This document shows, piece by piece, positions 45,161-52,980 of a stretch of 64,000 nucleotides of DNA. Position 1 is the first letter of the stretch; each line of letters begins with the position of its first letter. The notes below the pieces were generated by a model that saw only the letters and a list, made by a program, of their open reading frames with translations, was not told where the DNA came from and did no database searches. The stretch is from Alkalicoccobacillus gibsonii (GTDB taxonomy: Bacteria; Bacillota; Bacilli; Bacillales; Bacillaceae_D). A program made the position numbers and the translations under genes. Location of the stretch: the NCBI RefSeq assembly GCF_016798245.1, contig NZ_JAEUZA010000001.1:1038221-1102220 (forward strand), read 5' to 3'.

Positions 45161-47083
45161 TTATTCATAGATAAGCTTTGCTCTTAGCATAAACTCAGTA
45201 AAGCTTTTAGCTGAGCAAAGAACATCTGATAAATTTTCTCTAATGACTTCAACGATAAAATCATAAATCCCCATAGCCTCTTCGTAATCTTCTTTGCTAA
45301 TGGCAAGTAAGAAGATTAATCGAGTAGATTGTCCGTTATCCCATTCAATTGGCGTATCTGATATGGCAATCCCGATTTGCGTGCGAACCGAAAGCAAATT
45401 AAGTGGATGAGGAATGGCTACTCCTTCACCAATTAACGTTGAGCCTAGTTCTTCGCGTTTAAAAATGGCTTCGGTGAACTGAACTTGATCTTGAATAATG
45501 TTTTCTTTTGCCATAGCTTCAGTGAGAACGCGAATGGCTTCATCCTTAGTCTTAAAGGATTGCTTAAAGAAGATTGACGGTGAAAAGTATTTAGATAATA
45601 AGTCTTTTGTGTTACTTAACTCTTGAGTAATCTTCTTATCTAATTCGAGCATCTCTTTTTTTGATGGTAGCGTTTCAATTTTAAAGATCGGCTTATTCTT
45701 CTCTTCAATTTTAACCGAAGTGATTACCACATCTTCTTCAATATAAGGTAACTGATTATACTTTTGAGCAGAAATGGTCTTTGTAATAAATAGATTTGGA
45801 ATTGCACGTTTAATTGTTGATTCAATGATACGCGCTGTTCCAAAACCTGATCCACATACGATCAAACAAGAGTTGTGACGTTCATATTTTACTTGATAAT
45901 TGCGCTCTAGTGAAGCACCAATATGAAGAGCTAGATAAGCAACCTCACCTAAATTAATATCGTAGGAAAATTCTTCTTTAATGGATCGAACCGCATATAA
46001 GGTTAATTCATACGCAAGTGGAAAGTATTTTTTGATGTGTTCTTCCATTGGATTTCTAACTCTAATATTATTTTCGGCGCGATAGAGCATCGATTGAATG
46101 TGACTTTTTAAATCATGCTTTAATTGCACATCCTGTGTAAGATCATAATAATAATTCTCATTGATTTTGATTAAGAACGCGTCAATGTACGCAATCAATA
46201 GGCTTTGTGATGATTGATCAGGTATAGCCTTACTAATGACTTTACTCTTTAACTGAACAAAAAGGTAGGAAATTTCCGATTTAGGTAATGATATTGAAAA
46301 TAAGTTCTCTACTATCGTCACCAAAGGATCCATCACTTGCTTGAGCTCAGATGAGATTTCGGACTGTTCATACTCATTCTCTATAGAAAGTTGGTTCGCT
46401 ATGCGATCCGCCATGATAACAAGATAATAAATAAAGTTGTTTAAATTCTCATCGGTAAAATACAAATGAGCGCTGTGAAATAAAGAAGGTAGTTTCTTTT
46501 GAAGCAAAACTACATCATTGTTTTGATTTTTCCATTTAAAATATGTTTCGATTTGGGTATAGTCAATATGATTATCAATTAAAGAAAAAAGGGTCTCACG
46601 TTTTTGAATTTCTTCTCCTTCAATATAGACGCCTTTGCCAACTTTTGATTGCAAAGTTAACCCATTTTCTTGGATGAACATACGTACACCATTTAATTCA
46701 GAGCTTAGTGTTGTTCGACTGACAAAAAGCCTTTCTGATAGTTCTTCTAAACTAATATAATCACTTTCAAACAACAAACTATAAATGCATTGCTTCATTC
46801 TTCCCTCTTTTGAATGAATATCAAAGTATAAGGGCGACACTGAACTTCCTTGTTTAAATAATTGAAACCGTTCTTGTTCTACAATTTCAAAATAAAACCC
46901 TTTGCCACGTACCTTTTTAATCAGAAAACCATGCTGTGAACATACTTCATTCATTTCCTTAATTTCTTTGCGAATCGTACGGTTAGAGACAGAAAGACAT
47001 TCTGCTATTTGTTCGCTACTAAGCGTTGCTTCGTTTTTTTCTATAAGGTTAAATAGTTTATTTTTGCGGTGGTCAGCAAACAT
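45161..47083 (-). CDS. PRD-containing transcriptional activator (MtlR/LicR/ManR type)
   Basis: A 640-residue regulator. An N-terminal HTH (NEATLSSEQIAECLSVSNRTIR) and second DNA-binding domain are followed by two PTS regulation domains, an EIIB-like domain (CGSGFGTARIIE, Cys near 410) and an EIIA-like domain (GEGVAIPHPLNLL, His near 562). PTS phosphorylation would tune it to sugar supply. In PRD1 the two usual His positions appear to be Tyr and Gln, while PRD2 keeps YLALHIGA. ATG at 47083 after GAGAGGAGAG. It likely controls the adjacent PTS genes. Confidence 0.9.
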   Translation of the reverse strand: MFADHRKNKLFNLIEKNEATLSSEQIAECLSVSNRTIRKEIKEMNEVCSQHGFLIKKVRGKGFYFEIVEQERFQLFKQGSSVSPLYFDIHSKEGRMKQCIYSLLFESDYISLEELSERLFVSRTTLSSELNGVRMFIQENGLTLQSKVGKGVYIEGEEIQKRETLFSLIDNHIDYTQIETYFKWKNQNNDVVLLQKKLPSLFHSAHLYFTDENLNNFIYYLVIMADRIANQLSIENEYEQSEISSELKQVMDPLVTIVENLFSISLPKSEISYLFVQLKSKVISKAIPDQSSQSLLIAYIDAFLIKINENYYYDLTQDVQLKHDLKSHIQSMLYRAENNIRVRNPMEEHIKKYFPLAYELTLYAVRSIKEEFSYDINLGEVAYLALHIGASLERNYQVKYERHNSCLIVCGSGFGTARIIESTIKRAIPNLFITKTISAQKYNQLPYIEEDVVITSVKIEEKNKPIFKIETLPSKKEMLELDKKITQELSNTKDLLSKYFSPSIFFKQSFKTKDEAIRVLTEAMAKENIIQDQVQFTEAIFKREELGSTLIGEGVAIPHPLNLLSVRTQIGIAISDTPIEWDNGQSTRLIFLLAISKEDYEEAMGIYDFIVEVIRENLSDVLCSAKSFTEFMLRAKLIYE

Positions 47084-47148
47084 TGGACTCTCCTCTCCAT
47101 GATGCAAGATCTATGTTGTTTTTTCTTAGAGATCCGTCATACAACGTT

Positions 47149-47167
47149 TAAACCATACCTAAACCAT
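47149..47167. promoter_or_regulatory. Tandem 8-mer upstream of the PRD regulator gene
   Basis: TAAACCAT occurs twice in direct repeat with an 11-base period (47149-47156 and 47160-47167, plus strand), i.e. on one face of the helix. A related TTTAACCAT lies at 51920-51928 in the promoter region of the PTS genes. It could be a binding site for the regulator encoded just downstream; evidence is pattern only. Confidence 0.35.
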
Positions 47168-47203
47168 CGCCTTATAGGTGAACGTTTCTTTATGAAAGAA
47201 TGT

Positions 47204-47228
47204 CCACCTACTCAAATGAAGTAGGTGG
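47204..47228 (-). other. Hairpin between alpha-mannosidase and regulator genes
   Basis: CCACCTACT pairs with AGTAGGTGG (9 bp, 7-base loop). It lies 17 bases after the mannosidase stop. The following ACATTCTTTC is only weakly T-rich, so it could be a leaky terminator separating the PTS-mannosidase genes from the regulator-kinase-isomerase genes, or a stability element. Confidence 0.6.
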
Positions 47229-47244
47229 AACCTAGGTAGCTTAC

Positions 47245-49881
47245 TTATTGACCAATTAAGATGGTGCTAAACTGGTATGGTTTTAACGTTTTTACTTTCT
47301 CTGCTTGAGTGGTTTCATCGAGCATGACGAATTCACCATTCTCATTTAATGTTTCATCGATCGTTGATGTTCTTTCTGTAAATGGATTAAACACACGAAC
47401 AATGTAGTTCTCACTATCTTCTGCTTTTTTAATTGTACTTATGACTGAATTCATATTCTCCAGTTGCAACAAGCTATACGAACGTTTATTTGTTTTCTCT
47501 TCATCACGATAGACATAGATCATACGACCATTTAAGAAGTCAGAGAATTGATAGTAAGCCATTGGTGATAAATATTCCTTTGCTACTTTTGCAATCTCAG
47601 CTTCATCGAATGTCGTTTCATTCTTTATGCTATAGGCAAAGGTTGCCTTAATGCTTCCGAGTAGCTGTGCATCCGGTGTTTCAACAATTGTTTCTCCAGA
47701 AGCTCTGCCAGGGCGGTATAGGAGATCTGTTTTTCCCATATGACTAAACGTTCTGAACAATGTTAGTTGAATGGTATCATATGATTCACCTACAATTTCG
47801 TACTCACGCACACCCTCTGTGAAAACAGTTGCCACACTAGTTGAATGATGAAGCGAAACGAAGCTTTGCATTGGTTCAATGGAAATTGGCGCTTCTTCCC
47901 ATTTCTCCTCTTCCCACACGGCCATTTCAGGCAAGTAAACAGGTCGAGTAACCGTTCCAAATAGTTGGTCCGCTGTTGAGAATTTACTAGCAATTTCAGT
48001 GTTAAATTGAACACATAGACGATGACTTAATACTTGATTATCCATTTCAACTTCAACACGAATGAGTTCCTCGTCTTTTCTCAAAGCTACTTTCGCTTTT
48101 AACACAAACTCACGATCCGCATTCTTGTTTGCTCGTTCTTCTAAGTTGTATGGAACGTTCATTTTTAACGTGAAATCAAGATGTTCTTCCACGTCTGAAA
48201 CAACATATTCTACTTGTAGACATTCTGCATCCGTAGAGAATACCAATAAATCTTCACGCGGTGGAGAATAGTTGTACGAGTCTCCGTCATCCCCGTTCTC
48301 AACAAAAATCATCTGATCATGGTACGATTTCTTCGTTAGCTTATCAGTGATCGTTAATGTATTATTCTCAGCTAGACTGATTTCAAAGAACTCATTTTCG
48401 ATTTGTTTTTTTGAAGAAACGTTTGATGTTTGTTGCTCTTCATTATACGCTAGATCAAGATAAAAACTGTCATATCCTAGCCCATTCACATTGGTTACAT
48501 ACAATAAAATTTCGGCTAAAAATACTTTTTCTGGCGTATAGATCTTCTTACTTGGATTGAGGTGAATCGTTTGCTTTAACACATAATCTGTTAATTCAAC
48601 CTTCTTCTCAATTGAGTAAGGGATCGTATTCCCATTATAATCTTTTACCGAGAAGTTTTCTTCAGGAATATAAAGTGCAACCTTCACAACACCAGAACGT
48701 TTATACGGAAGTGGATTAAACAACGTAAAGTTCAAATCATGTTGATACGGAATTCGTTCAGAAACCAATCGCATATGAAGGTCTAGAAGATTTTTTGACT
48801 TCTCATCAGCAAGTTTATAACGATATCCCACATCACGGTTTGTCGTATCGCTGTTGCAGCCACCAATACTATCATGGGCCGCATTTTCAAACATAAGCTT
48901 CCAAATCTCTTCTAGCTCACGATGTGGGTATGGATTCCCTAGTGAATAACTAATTGAAAGAATTGGTTCTAGAACATTCGCTAAGAAATTCTCAATTTCA
49001 TTGTTTGATTGCTTTAGATCAGCGCGTGTAGAGAAGATCGACTTGTGAAGGCGACTATGCTTTCCTTCTGTTAACTCCCCTTTTATCACCGGAAGATCCG
49101 CAACATCTTTTTCCAGCTCATCAAAGAATGTTTCTGGAGAATGAAGGACGTATTCTCTTTTTTTGTCTAGTTCATTAAATGTATTGATAATCTCTGGCAG
49201 ATTTTTTCTTAGTGGTGCTTGGTCGAGACCATTTGGGAAATACACATGTTTTGTTGAAGCCTTAGCTTCTAGTCTGCCAATAAAATCTTCAACATACGAT
49301 TCAATATCTTCTACATCCTCAGGAATATTCCCGCCGTGATAATAACCAAATGGAATTTGGTTTGATAGCATCTGTGTGCCATCATCACCTTCCCATGTAA
49401 ATTCCGTTTGTTTTAGACGATTATCGGCTACGCCTCTCCAGAATAGAAAACGATTAATTCCAAAGTTTTTATAGATTTGAGGCATGTTACCGCCTTGACC
49501 AAATGCATCTGGAACGTATCCAATTTCCATTGAGTGACCTAATTCTTTTGCATACCTTGTTCCGTATAATAAGTTACGAGTCACCGATTCTTGCGAGATC
49601 ACTAGCTGATCGGTTTGAGTGTACCAAGGTCCCGTCATTAGTCGCTTCGCTTTGACTAATGCTTTAATTCGCTCTTCATCCTCAGGGCGATACTTAAGAT
49701 AGTCTTCAATTAGAGATGTTTGAGCATCCATCAAGTAGTAATTAAATCCTTCGTTACTTTCTAGTGCATCAAGTACCTCACTTAAATGTTTCACCAAGTA
49801 AACGGTTGAACGTGAAGATGTAAAATACCATTCTCTATCCCAGTGTGTATGTGGAATCACATGTACTTTTGTTTTTTTCAT
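47245..49881 (-). CDS. GH38 alpha-mannosidase (MngB-like)
   Basis: An 878-residue cytoplasmic glycoside hydrolase. N-terminal HVIPHTHWDREW provides His11, His13 and Asp15 of the zinc site; YVPDAFGQGGNMPQ (near residue 130) carries the nucleophile Asp; later HDSIGGCNSD is also conserved. There is no signal peptide, which suits a phosphorylated sugar imported by the adjacent PTS. Best match is MngB, which cleaves 2-O-(6-phospho-mannosyl)-glycerate; other alpha-mannosides are possible. ATG after AAAGGAG. Confidence 0.9.
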   Translation of the reverse strand: MKKTKVHVIPHTHWDREWYFTSSRSTVYLVKHLSEVLDALESNEGFNYYLMDAQTSLIEDYLKYRPEDEERIKALVKAKRLMTGPWYTQTDQLVISQESVTRNLLYGTRYAKELGHSMEIGYVPDAFGQGGNMPQIYKNFGINRFLFWRGVADNRLKQTEFTWEGDDGTQMLSNQIPFGYYHGGNIPEDVEDIESYVEDFIGRLEAKASTKHVYFPNGLDQAPLRKNLPEIINTFNELDKKREYVLHSPETFFDELEKDVADLPVIKGELTEGKHSRLHKSIFSTRADLKQSNNEIENFLANVLEPILSISYSLGNPYPHRELEEIWKLMFENAAHDSIGGCNSDTTNRDVGYRYKLADEKSKNLLDLHMRLVSERIPYQHDLNFTLFNPLPYKRSGVVKVALYIPEENFSVKDYNGNTIPYSIEKKVELTDYVLKQTIHLNPSKKIYTPEKVFLAEILLYVTNVNGLGYDSFYLDLAYNEEQQTSNVSSKKQIENEFFEISLAENNTLTITDKLTKKSYHDQMIFVENGDDGDSYNYSPPREDLLVFSTDAECLQVEYVVSDVEEHLDFTLKMNVPYNLEERANKNADREFVLKAKVALRKDEELIRVEVEMDNQVLSHRLCVQFNTEIASKFSTADQLFGTVTRPVYLPEMAVWEEEKWEEAPISIEPMQSFVSLHHSTSVATVFTEGVREYEIVGESYDTIQLTLFRTFSHMGKTDLLYRPGRASGETIVETPDAQLLGSIKATFAYSIKNETTFDEAEIAKVAKEYLSPMAYYQFSDFLNGRMIYVYRDEEKTNKRSYSLLQLENMNSVISTIKKAEDSENYIVRVFNPFTERTSTIDETLNENGEFVMLDETTQAEKVKTLKPYQFSTILIGQ

Positions 49882-49922
49882 AACGTAAAACTCCTTTTTC
49901 GCGTGAGAGCGAGTTTGTTTAA

Positions 49923-51044
49923 TTAATGATCAAATTCGATCTCAAGTTCATCCAGTTCATCATTTTTTGTCTCTGCTTTTTCAGCTTTAACCACGCTTTT
50001 TTCTTCGCGGAAATCAACTAATAGATTTGAACCAATCGCAATGATCAGTGCACCAACTAGAATTCCAGCGACATATGCCCAACCACTACCGACCGTAAAG
50101 AAGCCATACACACCACCAACTGGAGGCATAATATCGTGCGCACCAAGTAAAATCGCTACAGCAGCACCCGTTGCTCCTGCCACTACATTTAATGGAATGA
50201 GCTTAAATGGACTTTTAAGTGTAAAAGGAATGGCACCCTCTGTGATCCCGATAATTCCCATGACAAATGAACCTTTTCCTGATTCTTTGAGCTCTGGAGA
50301 GAAATTCTTTTTCTTAATCATCGTAGCAAGCCCATACCCGAGCGGTGGAATACAAATGGCGATATTAACAATGATTGCAGGTAAATATATCCCACTCATT
50401 AGTAATGCGTTCCCTGCCATCCAAGCTGCTTTGTTAACTGGTCCTCCCATGTCAAACGCGATCATAGCTCCAAGTACTAATGCAAGAACCACGTTGTTAA
50501 CATTACTTTGAGTCATTGATGTAATCCATTCAAGAAGAGCCGTATTCACCCAGCCTAGCGGACCACCAAGAACAAGTGACATTAAGATTCCTGTAGCTCC
50601 AACCGTAATTAATGGAAGAATAATTAGTGGGACAGCGGTTGCAAGTGAACCACCAATGACAATTTTATTTTTAACCCAATTTGTTACCCATCCAGCAAAG
50701 AAACCGGCGACAACTGCACCTAAGAATCCTGCATTCGTTGAAGTGGCTAATGCTCCCCCAACAAGTGCCGCTGCCAGAGCAGGTCTACCTGCAATGGAGA
50801 AGGCAATAAAGGCTGCAAGCACAAGGTTCAACAAACCAATTGCCGTCCAACCTACTTGTTCAAAAAGGTAGACGTAGTGGAGAAACCCTCCTGTTTCAGC
50901 AAACTCTCCTAGATCTGTATAACCTGATAGGAAAGCAATAATTTTAGCAACAGCAACGACTAAAGACCCCGCAATAATAACCGGAAGAACATATGAAATT
51001 CCTGTCATTAGATGTTTTTTAAATTCTGCGGCTTTTGATTTCAT
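49923..51044 (-). CDS. PTS fructose-family EIIC permease
   Basis: A 373-residue membrane protein of the fructose-mannitol PTS superfamily, with about nine hydrophobic segments. It contains MAFDMGGPVNKAAW-type sequence (IAFDMGGPVNKAAW) and GITEGAIPF, typical of fructose EIIC. The C-terminal tail is charged. It forms the sugar channel with separate EIIB and EIIA, 17 bases after EIIB. It is not of the ManYZ fold. Confidence 0.92.
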   Translation of the reverse strand: MKSKAAEFKKHLMTGISYVLPVIIAGSLVVAVAKIIAFLSGYTDLGEFAETGGFLHYVYLFEQVGWTAIGLLNLVLAAFIAFSIAGRPALAAALVGGALATSTNAGFLGAVVAGFFAGWVTNWVKNKIVIGGSLATAVPLIILPLITVGATGILMSLVLGGPLGWVNTALLEWITSMTQSNVNNVVLALVLGAMIAFDMGGPVNKAAWMAGNALLMSGIYLPAIIVNIAICIPPLGYGLATMIKKKNFSPELKESGKGSFVMGIIGITEGAIPFTLKSPFKLIPLNVVAGATGAAVAILLGAHDIMPPVGGVYGFFTVGSGWAYVAGILVGALIIAIGSNLLVDFREEKSVVKAEKAETKNDELDELEIEFDH

Positions 51045-51061
51045 TTTCTTTTCCTCCTACA

Positions 51062-51385
51062 TTAGGACTGTTTTCTTTTTTCTAATGCTTGTACAATCTT
51101 CTCAATGACAGCCTCACCATTGGAAACCGCTTGACCTAGCTTAATTCGAACAACTGGCTTCCCTTTGAAACGATCTTCACCATCAATGGCTTTATCAGCG
51201 GCGATAATAACGGCATCCGCTTCTTGTACATCCTCTAGCGTTACTTCATTTACAAGACCAAGTGCTCCTTGTTGCTCCATTTTCACATCATGACCAAGCT
51301 TTGCTCCGGCCTTTTCAAGTGCTTTCGCTGCCATTGGCGTATGTGCCAACCCAGCGATACACGCAGTTACTCCTACAAATTTCAT
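51062..51385 (-). CDS. PTS fructose-family EIIB component
   Basis: A 107-residue phosphotransferase. The phospho-acceptor Cys is in VTACIAGLAHTPMAAKAL (Cys9), the standard fructose EIIB motif. It passes phosphate from EIIA to the incoming sugar. Two bases separate it from the EIIA stop. Confidence 0.95.
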   Translation of the reverse strand: MKFVGVTACIAGLAHTPMAAKALEKAGAKLGHDVKMEQQGALGLVNEVTLEDVQEADAVIIAADKAIDGEDRFKGKPVVRIKLGQAVSNGEAVIEKIVQALEKRKQS

Positions 51386-51387
51386 CT

Positions 51388-51843
51388 TTACACGACCTCT
51401 CTTTCAACACTGTTTAATAACTCTAATACATCTTCTTTTGTTTGAATGGTAGCTAAGCGTTCCTGGAACTCTTCCTCCATTAATTGACCAGCTAAGGCAG
51501 ACAAGATCTGCAGATGCCTTGTTCCAGCCTCCACATTTGGAACAAGAATAGCGAAAATGTTCTGTACCTTAAATTGATCCGGTGACTGCCAATCAATTTT
51601 TTCTTTCATTTTTATAAAGATCAGAGCGGCCCTCTTCACTGCCGCACTCTTCGCATGTGGTATGGCGATTCCTTCTTGAAAAGCTGTAGAGTACGTATTC
51701 TCTCTACTGGTTAAATCCGCTAGCAATTGTTCCTGATCGTCTGTTATACCTAATTCCTGTGCCTTCTGGGAAATGAGATGTAAGACATCATCTCGATTGC
51801 CTAATTCGATCTCTAAAAAAATCTGGTTGTCCTTTAAAAGCAA
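51388..51843 (-). CDS. PTS fructose-family EIIA component
   Basis: A 151-residue phosphocarrier receiving phosphate from HPr. The active His is in EGIAIPHAKS. The TTG at 51843 is 7 bases after GGGGAG and gives (M)LLKDNQIFLEIE; a longer in-frame reading to 51966 crosses the cre site and leader and is not the likely start. First gene of the PTS-mannosidase operon. Confidence 0.92.
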   Translation of the reverse strand: MLLKDNQIFLEIELGNRDDVLHLISQKAQELGITDDQEQLLADLTSRENTYSTAFQEGIAIPHAKSAAVKRAALIFIKMKEKIDWQSPDQFKVQNIFAILVPNVEAGTRHLQILSALAGQLMEEEFQERLATIQTKEDVLELLNSVEREVV

Positions 51844-51863
51844 TCTATTTCTCCCCTTTCCGT

Positions 51864-51877
51864 TGTTATCGCTTACA
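51864..51877 (-). promoter_or_regulatory. Catabolite-responsive element (cre)
   Basis: TGTAAGCGATAACA on the minus strand matches the cre consensus TGWNANCGNTNWCA at every fixed position. It lies about 20 bases before the EIIA start, probably downstream of the promoter, where bound CcpA would act as a roadblock. It overlaps a perfect 14-base palindrome CTTACAATTGTAAG (51872-51885). Confidence 0.75.
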
Positions 51878-52005
51878 ATTGTAAGTATAAAACGTTCTTT
51901 TTTTTTGCTTAATACAGAGTTTAACCATTTAAGTTGGCAAAAAGTGAACGATAGAGGAAAAATCATACGTCAATACTGGCTTAGCCTGTCTTTTAGGCAT
52001 CAAAA

Positions 52006-52044
52006 AAAGAGACTCAACCATCTCATTATGGTTGAATCTCTTTA
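52006..52044 (-). terminator. Intrinsic terminator after the lipoprotein gene
   Basis: AAGAGATTCAACCAT pairs with ATGGTTGAGTCTCTT (one T.G pair) around a 6-base loop, followed by TTTTTG. It separates the small exported-protein genes from the PTS operon. Confidence 0.92.
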
Positions 52045-52049
52045 TATGA

Positions 52050-52487
52050 TCAGTCGGTACTCTCTGCATGTACCTGAACGAGAAACTCTTCAAAAAAATC
52101 ATCTTCAATATACGTTTTAATTTTCCAAATGCCTGCAGAAGGGAATTGTACCTCAGATGGACTGTGGCTAATGATTTCAAGACTATCTCTTTGTGTAAGA
52201 ATTGTATTTTGTATGATTGGATTTATTTCTTCATTTGAATCTAGATTCGTTGCTACAGCACTGAAATCCTGATTCGGAGCCTCTTCTCCCCAAAAATGCC
52301 ACATCCATTTTTGGCTCTCTCCAGCAAGAACGGGCCCACCTATAATTCCAACTTTTTGATCAATGCCAAACATCTCACCAAATTCATTTGTAAAGACTGG
52401 ACTCACCTCAGCCTGACTTTCACCTTTAAAACAACCAGTTAACATTAATAGAAGTGCACATCCACTTACTAAAAAAGGACTTTTCAT
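52050..52487 (-). CDS. Putative lipoprotein of unknown function
   Basis: A 145-residue protein with a lipoprotein signal (LLLMLTGC lipobox, Cys19) followed by a hydrophilic, beta-rich domain (GIWKIKTYIEDDFFEEFLVQV near the end, reminiscent of DUF4871-type Ig-like domains). It should be anchored outside the membrane. It is followed by a strong terminator and preceded by the DUF3139-like gene 32 bases upstream. Function unknown. Confidence 0.8.
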   Translation of the reverse strand: MKSPFLVSGCALLLMLTGCFKGESQAEVSPVFTNEFGEMFGIDQKVGIIGGPVLAGESQKWMWHFWGEEAPNQDFSAVATNLDSNEEINPIIQNTILTQRDSLEIISHSPSEVQFPSAGIWKIKTYIEDDFFEEFLVQVHAESTD

Positions 52488-52519
52488 TTGAGCTCTCCAA
52501 TCTGCTATTAATTGTTTTA

Positions 52520-52849
52520 TTAGTTTTCAGCCTTCAAAAACCGTCCTTGCTTCCATACACCCTTTTCCTTATTGTAGCCGAATACGTGCTCATATTTTTT
52601 ATAGTCTTGTTTGAGGTCCACATAGGTCAGATATGTTGTATTGGCACTGTTCTTAACATTATATTCCGTTTTGACCGCTAAAATATCTTCAGGTGCATAA
52701 CCTTCTATATTCAGTAGATATTCGTAAACCTCCTGATCCATCTTCTCCATGTAACTAGAGCTACCATACATCAGCCTGTGACCCGCAATAAAAGGAAGAC
52801 TAAGCACTAAAATGACGACTAACGCCACAAAAAGATTTGCACGTCTCAT
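52520..52849 (-). CDS. DUF3139-like small membrane/exported protein
   Basis: A 109-residue protein with an N-terminal hydrophobic segment (about 5-24) and a short extracytoplasmic domain (EVYEYLLNIEGYAPEDILAVK) that resembles DUF3139 proteins of Bacillaceae. Function is unknown. ATG with only a modest CAGGG ribosome-binding site. It lies between the nuclease gene and the lipoprotein gene in the accessory island. Confidence 0.72.
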   Translation of the reverse strand: MRRANLFVALVVILVLSLPFIAGHRLMYGSSSYMEKMDQEVYEYLLNIEGYAPEDILAVKTEYNVKNSANTTYLTYVDLKQDYKKYEHVFGYNKEKGVWKQGRFLKAEN

Positions 52850-52980
52850 GATTACCCTGCTTTCAAATGGGATGGTGGAGTTGAACTTTCATCAGAATTA
52901 AATAACTATTTGTATAATTTTGATGTTCTTTTCAGTGAGGAAAAGTGAATATTACCCCTTAGATTGAAGAATTGAACCAT

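Noticed and set aside
50041-50511. 156-codon open frame on the plus strand inside the PTS EIIC gene
   Set aside because: It is the complement of a membrane-protein gene with all family motifs on the minus strand; its translation shows no recognisable domain and it has no ribosome-binding site context.
49923-51044. PTS permease as ManY/ManZ (mannose family), which would match the SNIPE partner directly
   Set aside because: EIIC, EIIB (ACIAGLAHT) and EIIA (GIAIPHA) motifs are all of the fructose family; the mannose-family fold is not seen.
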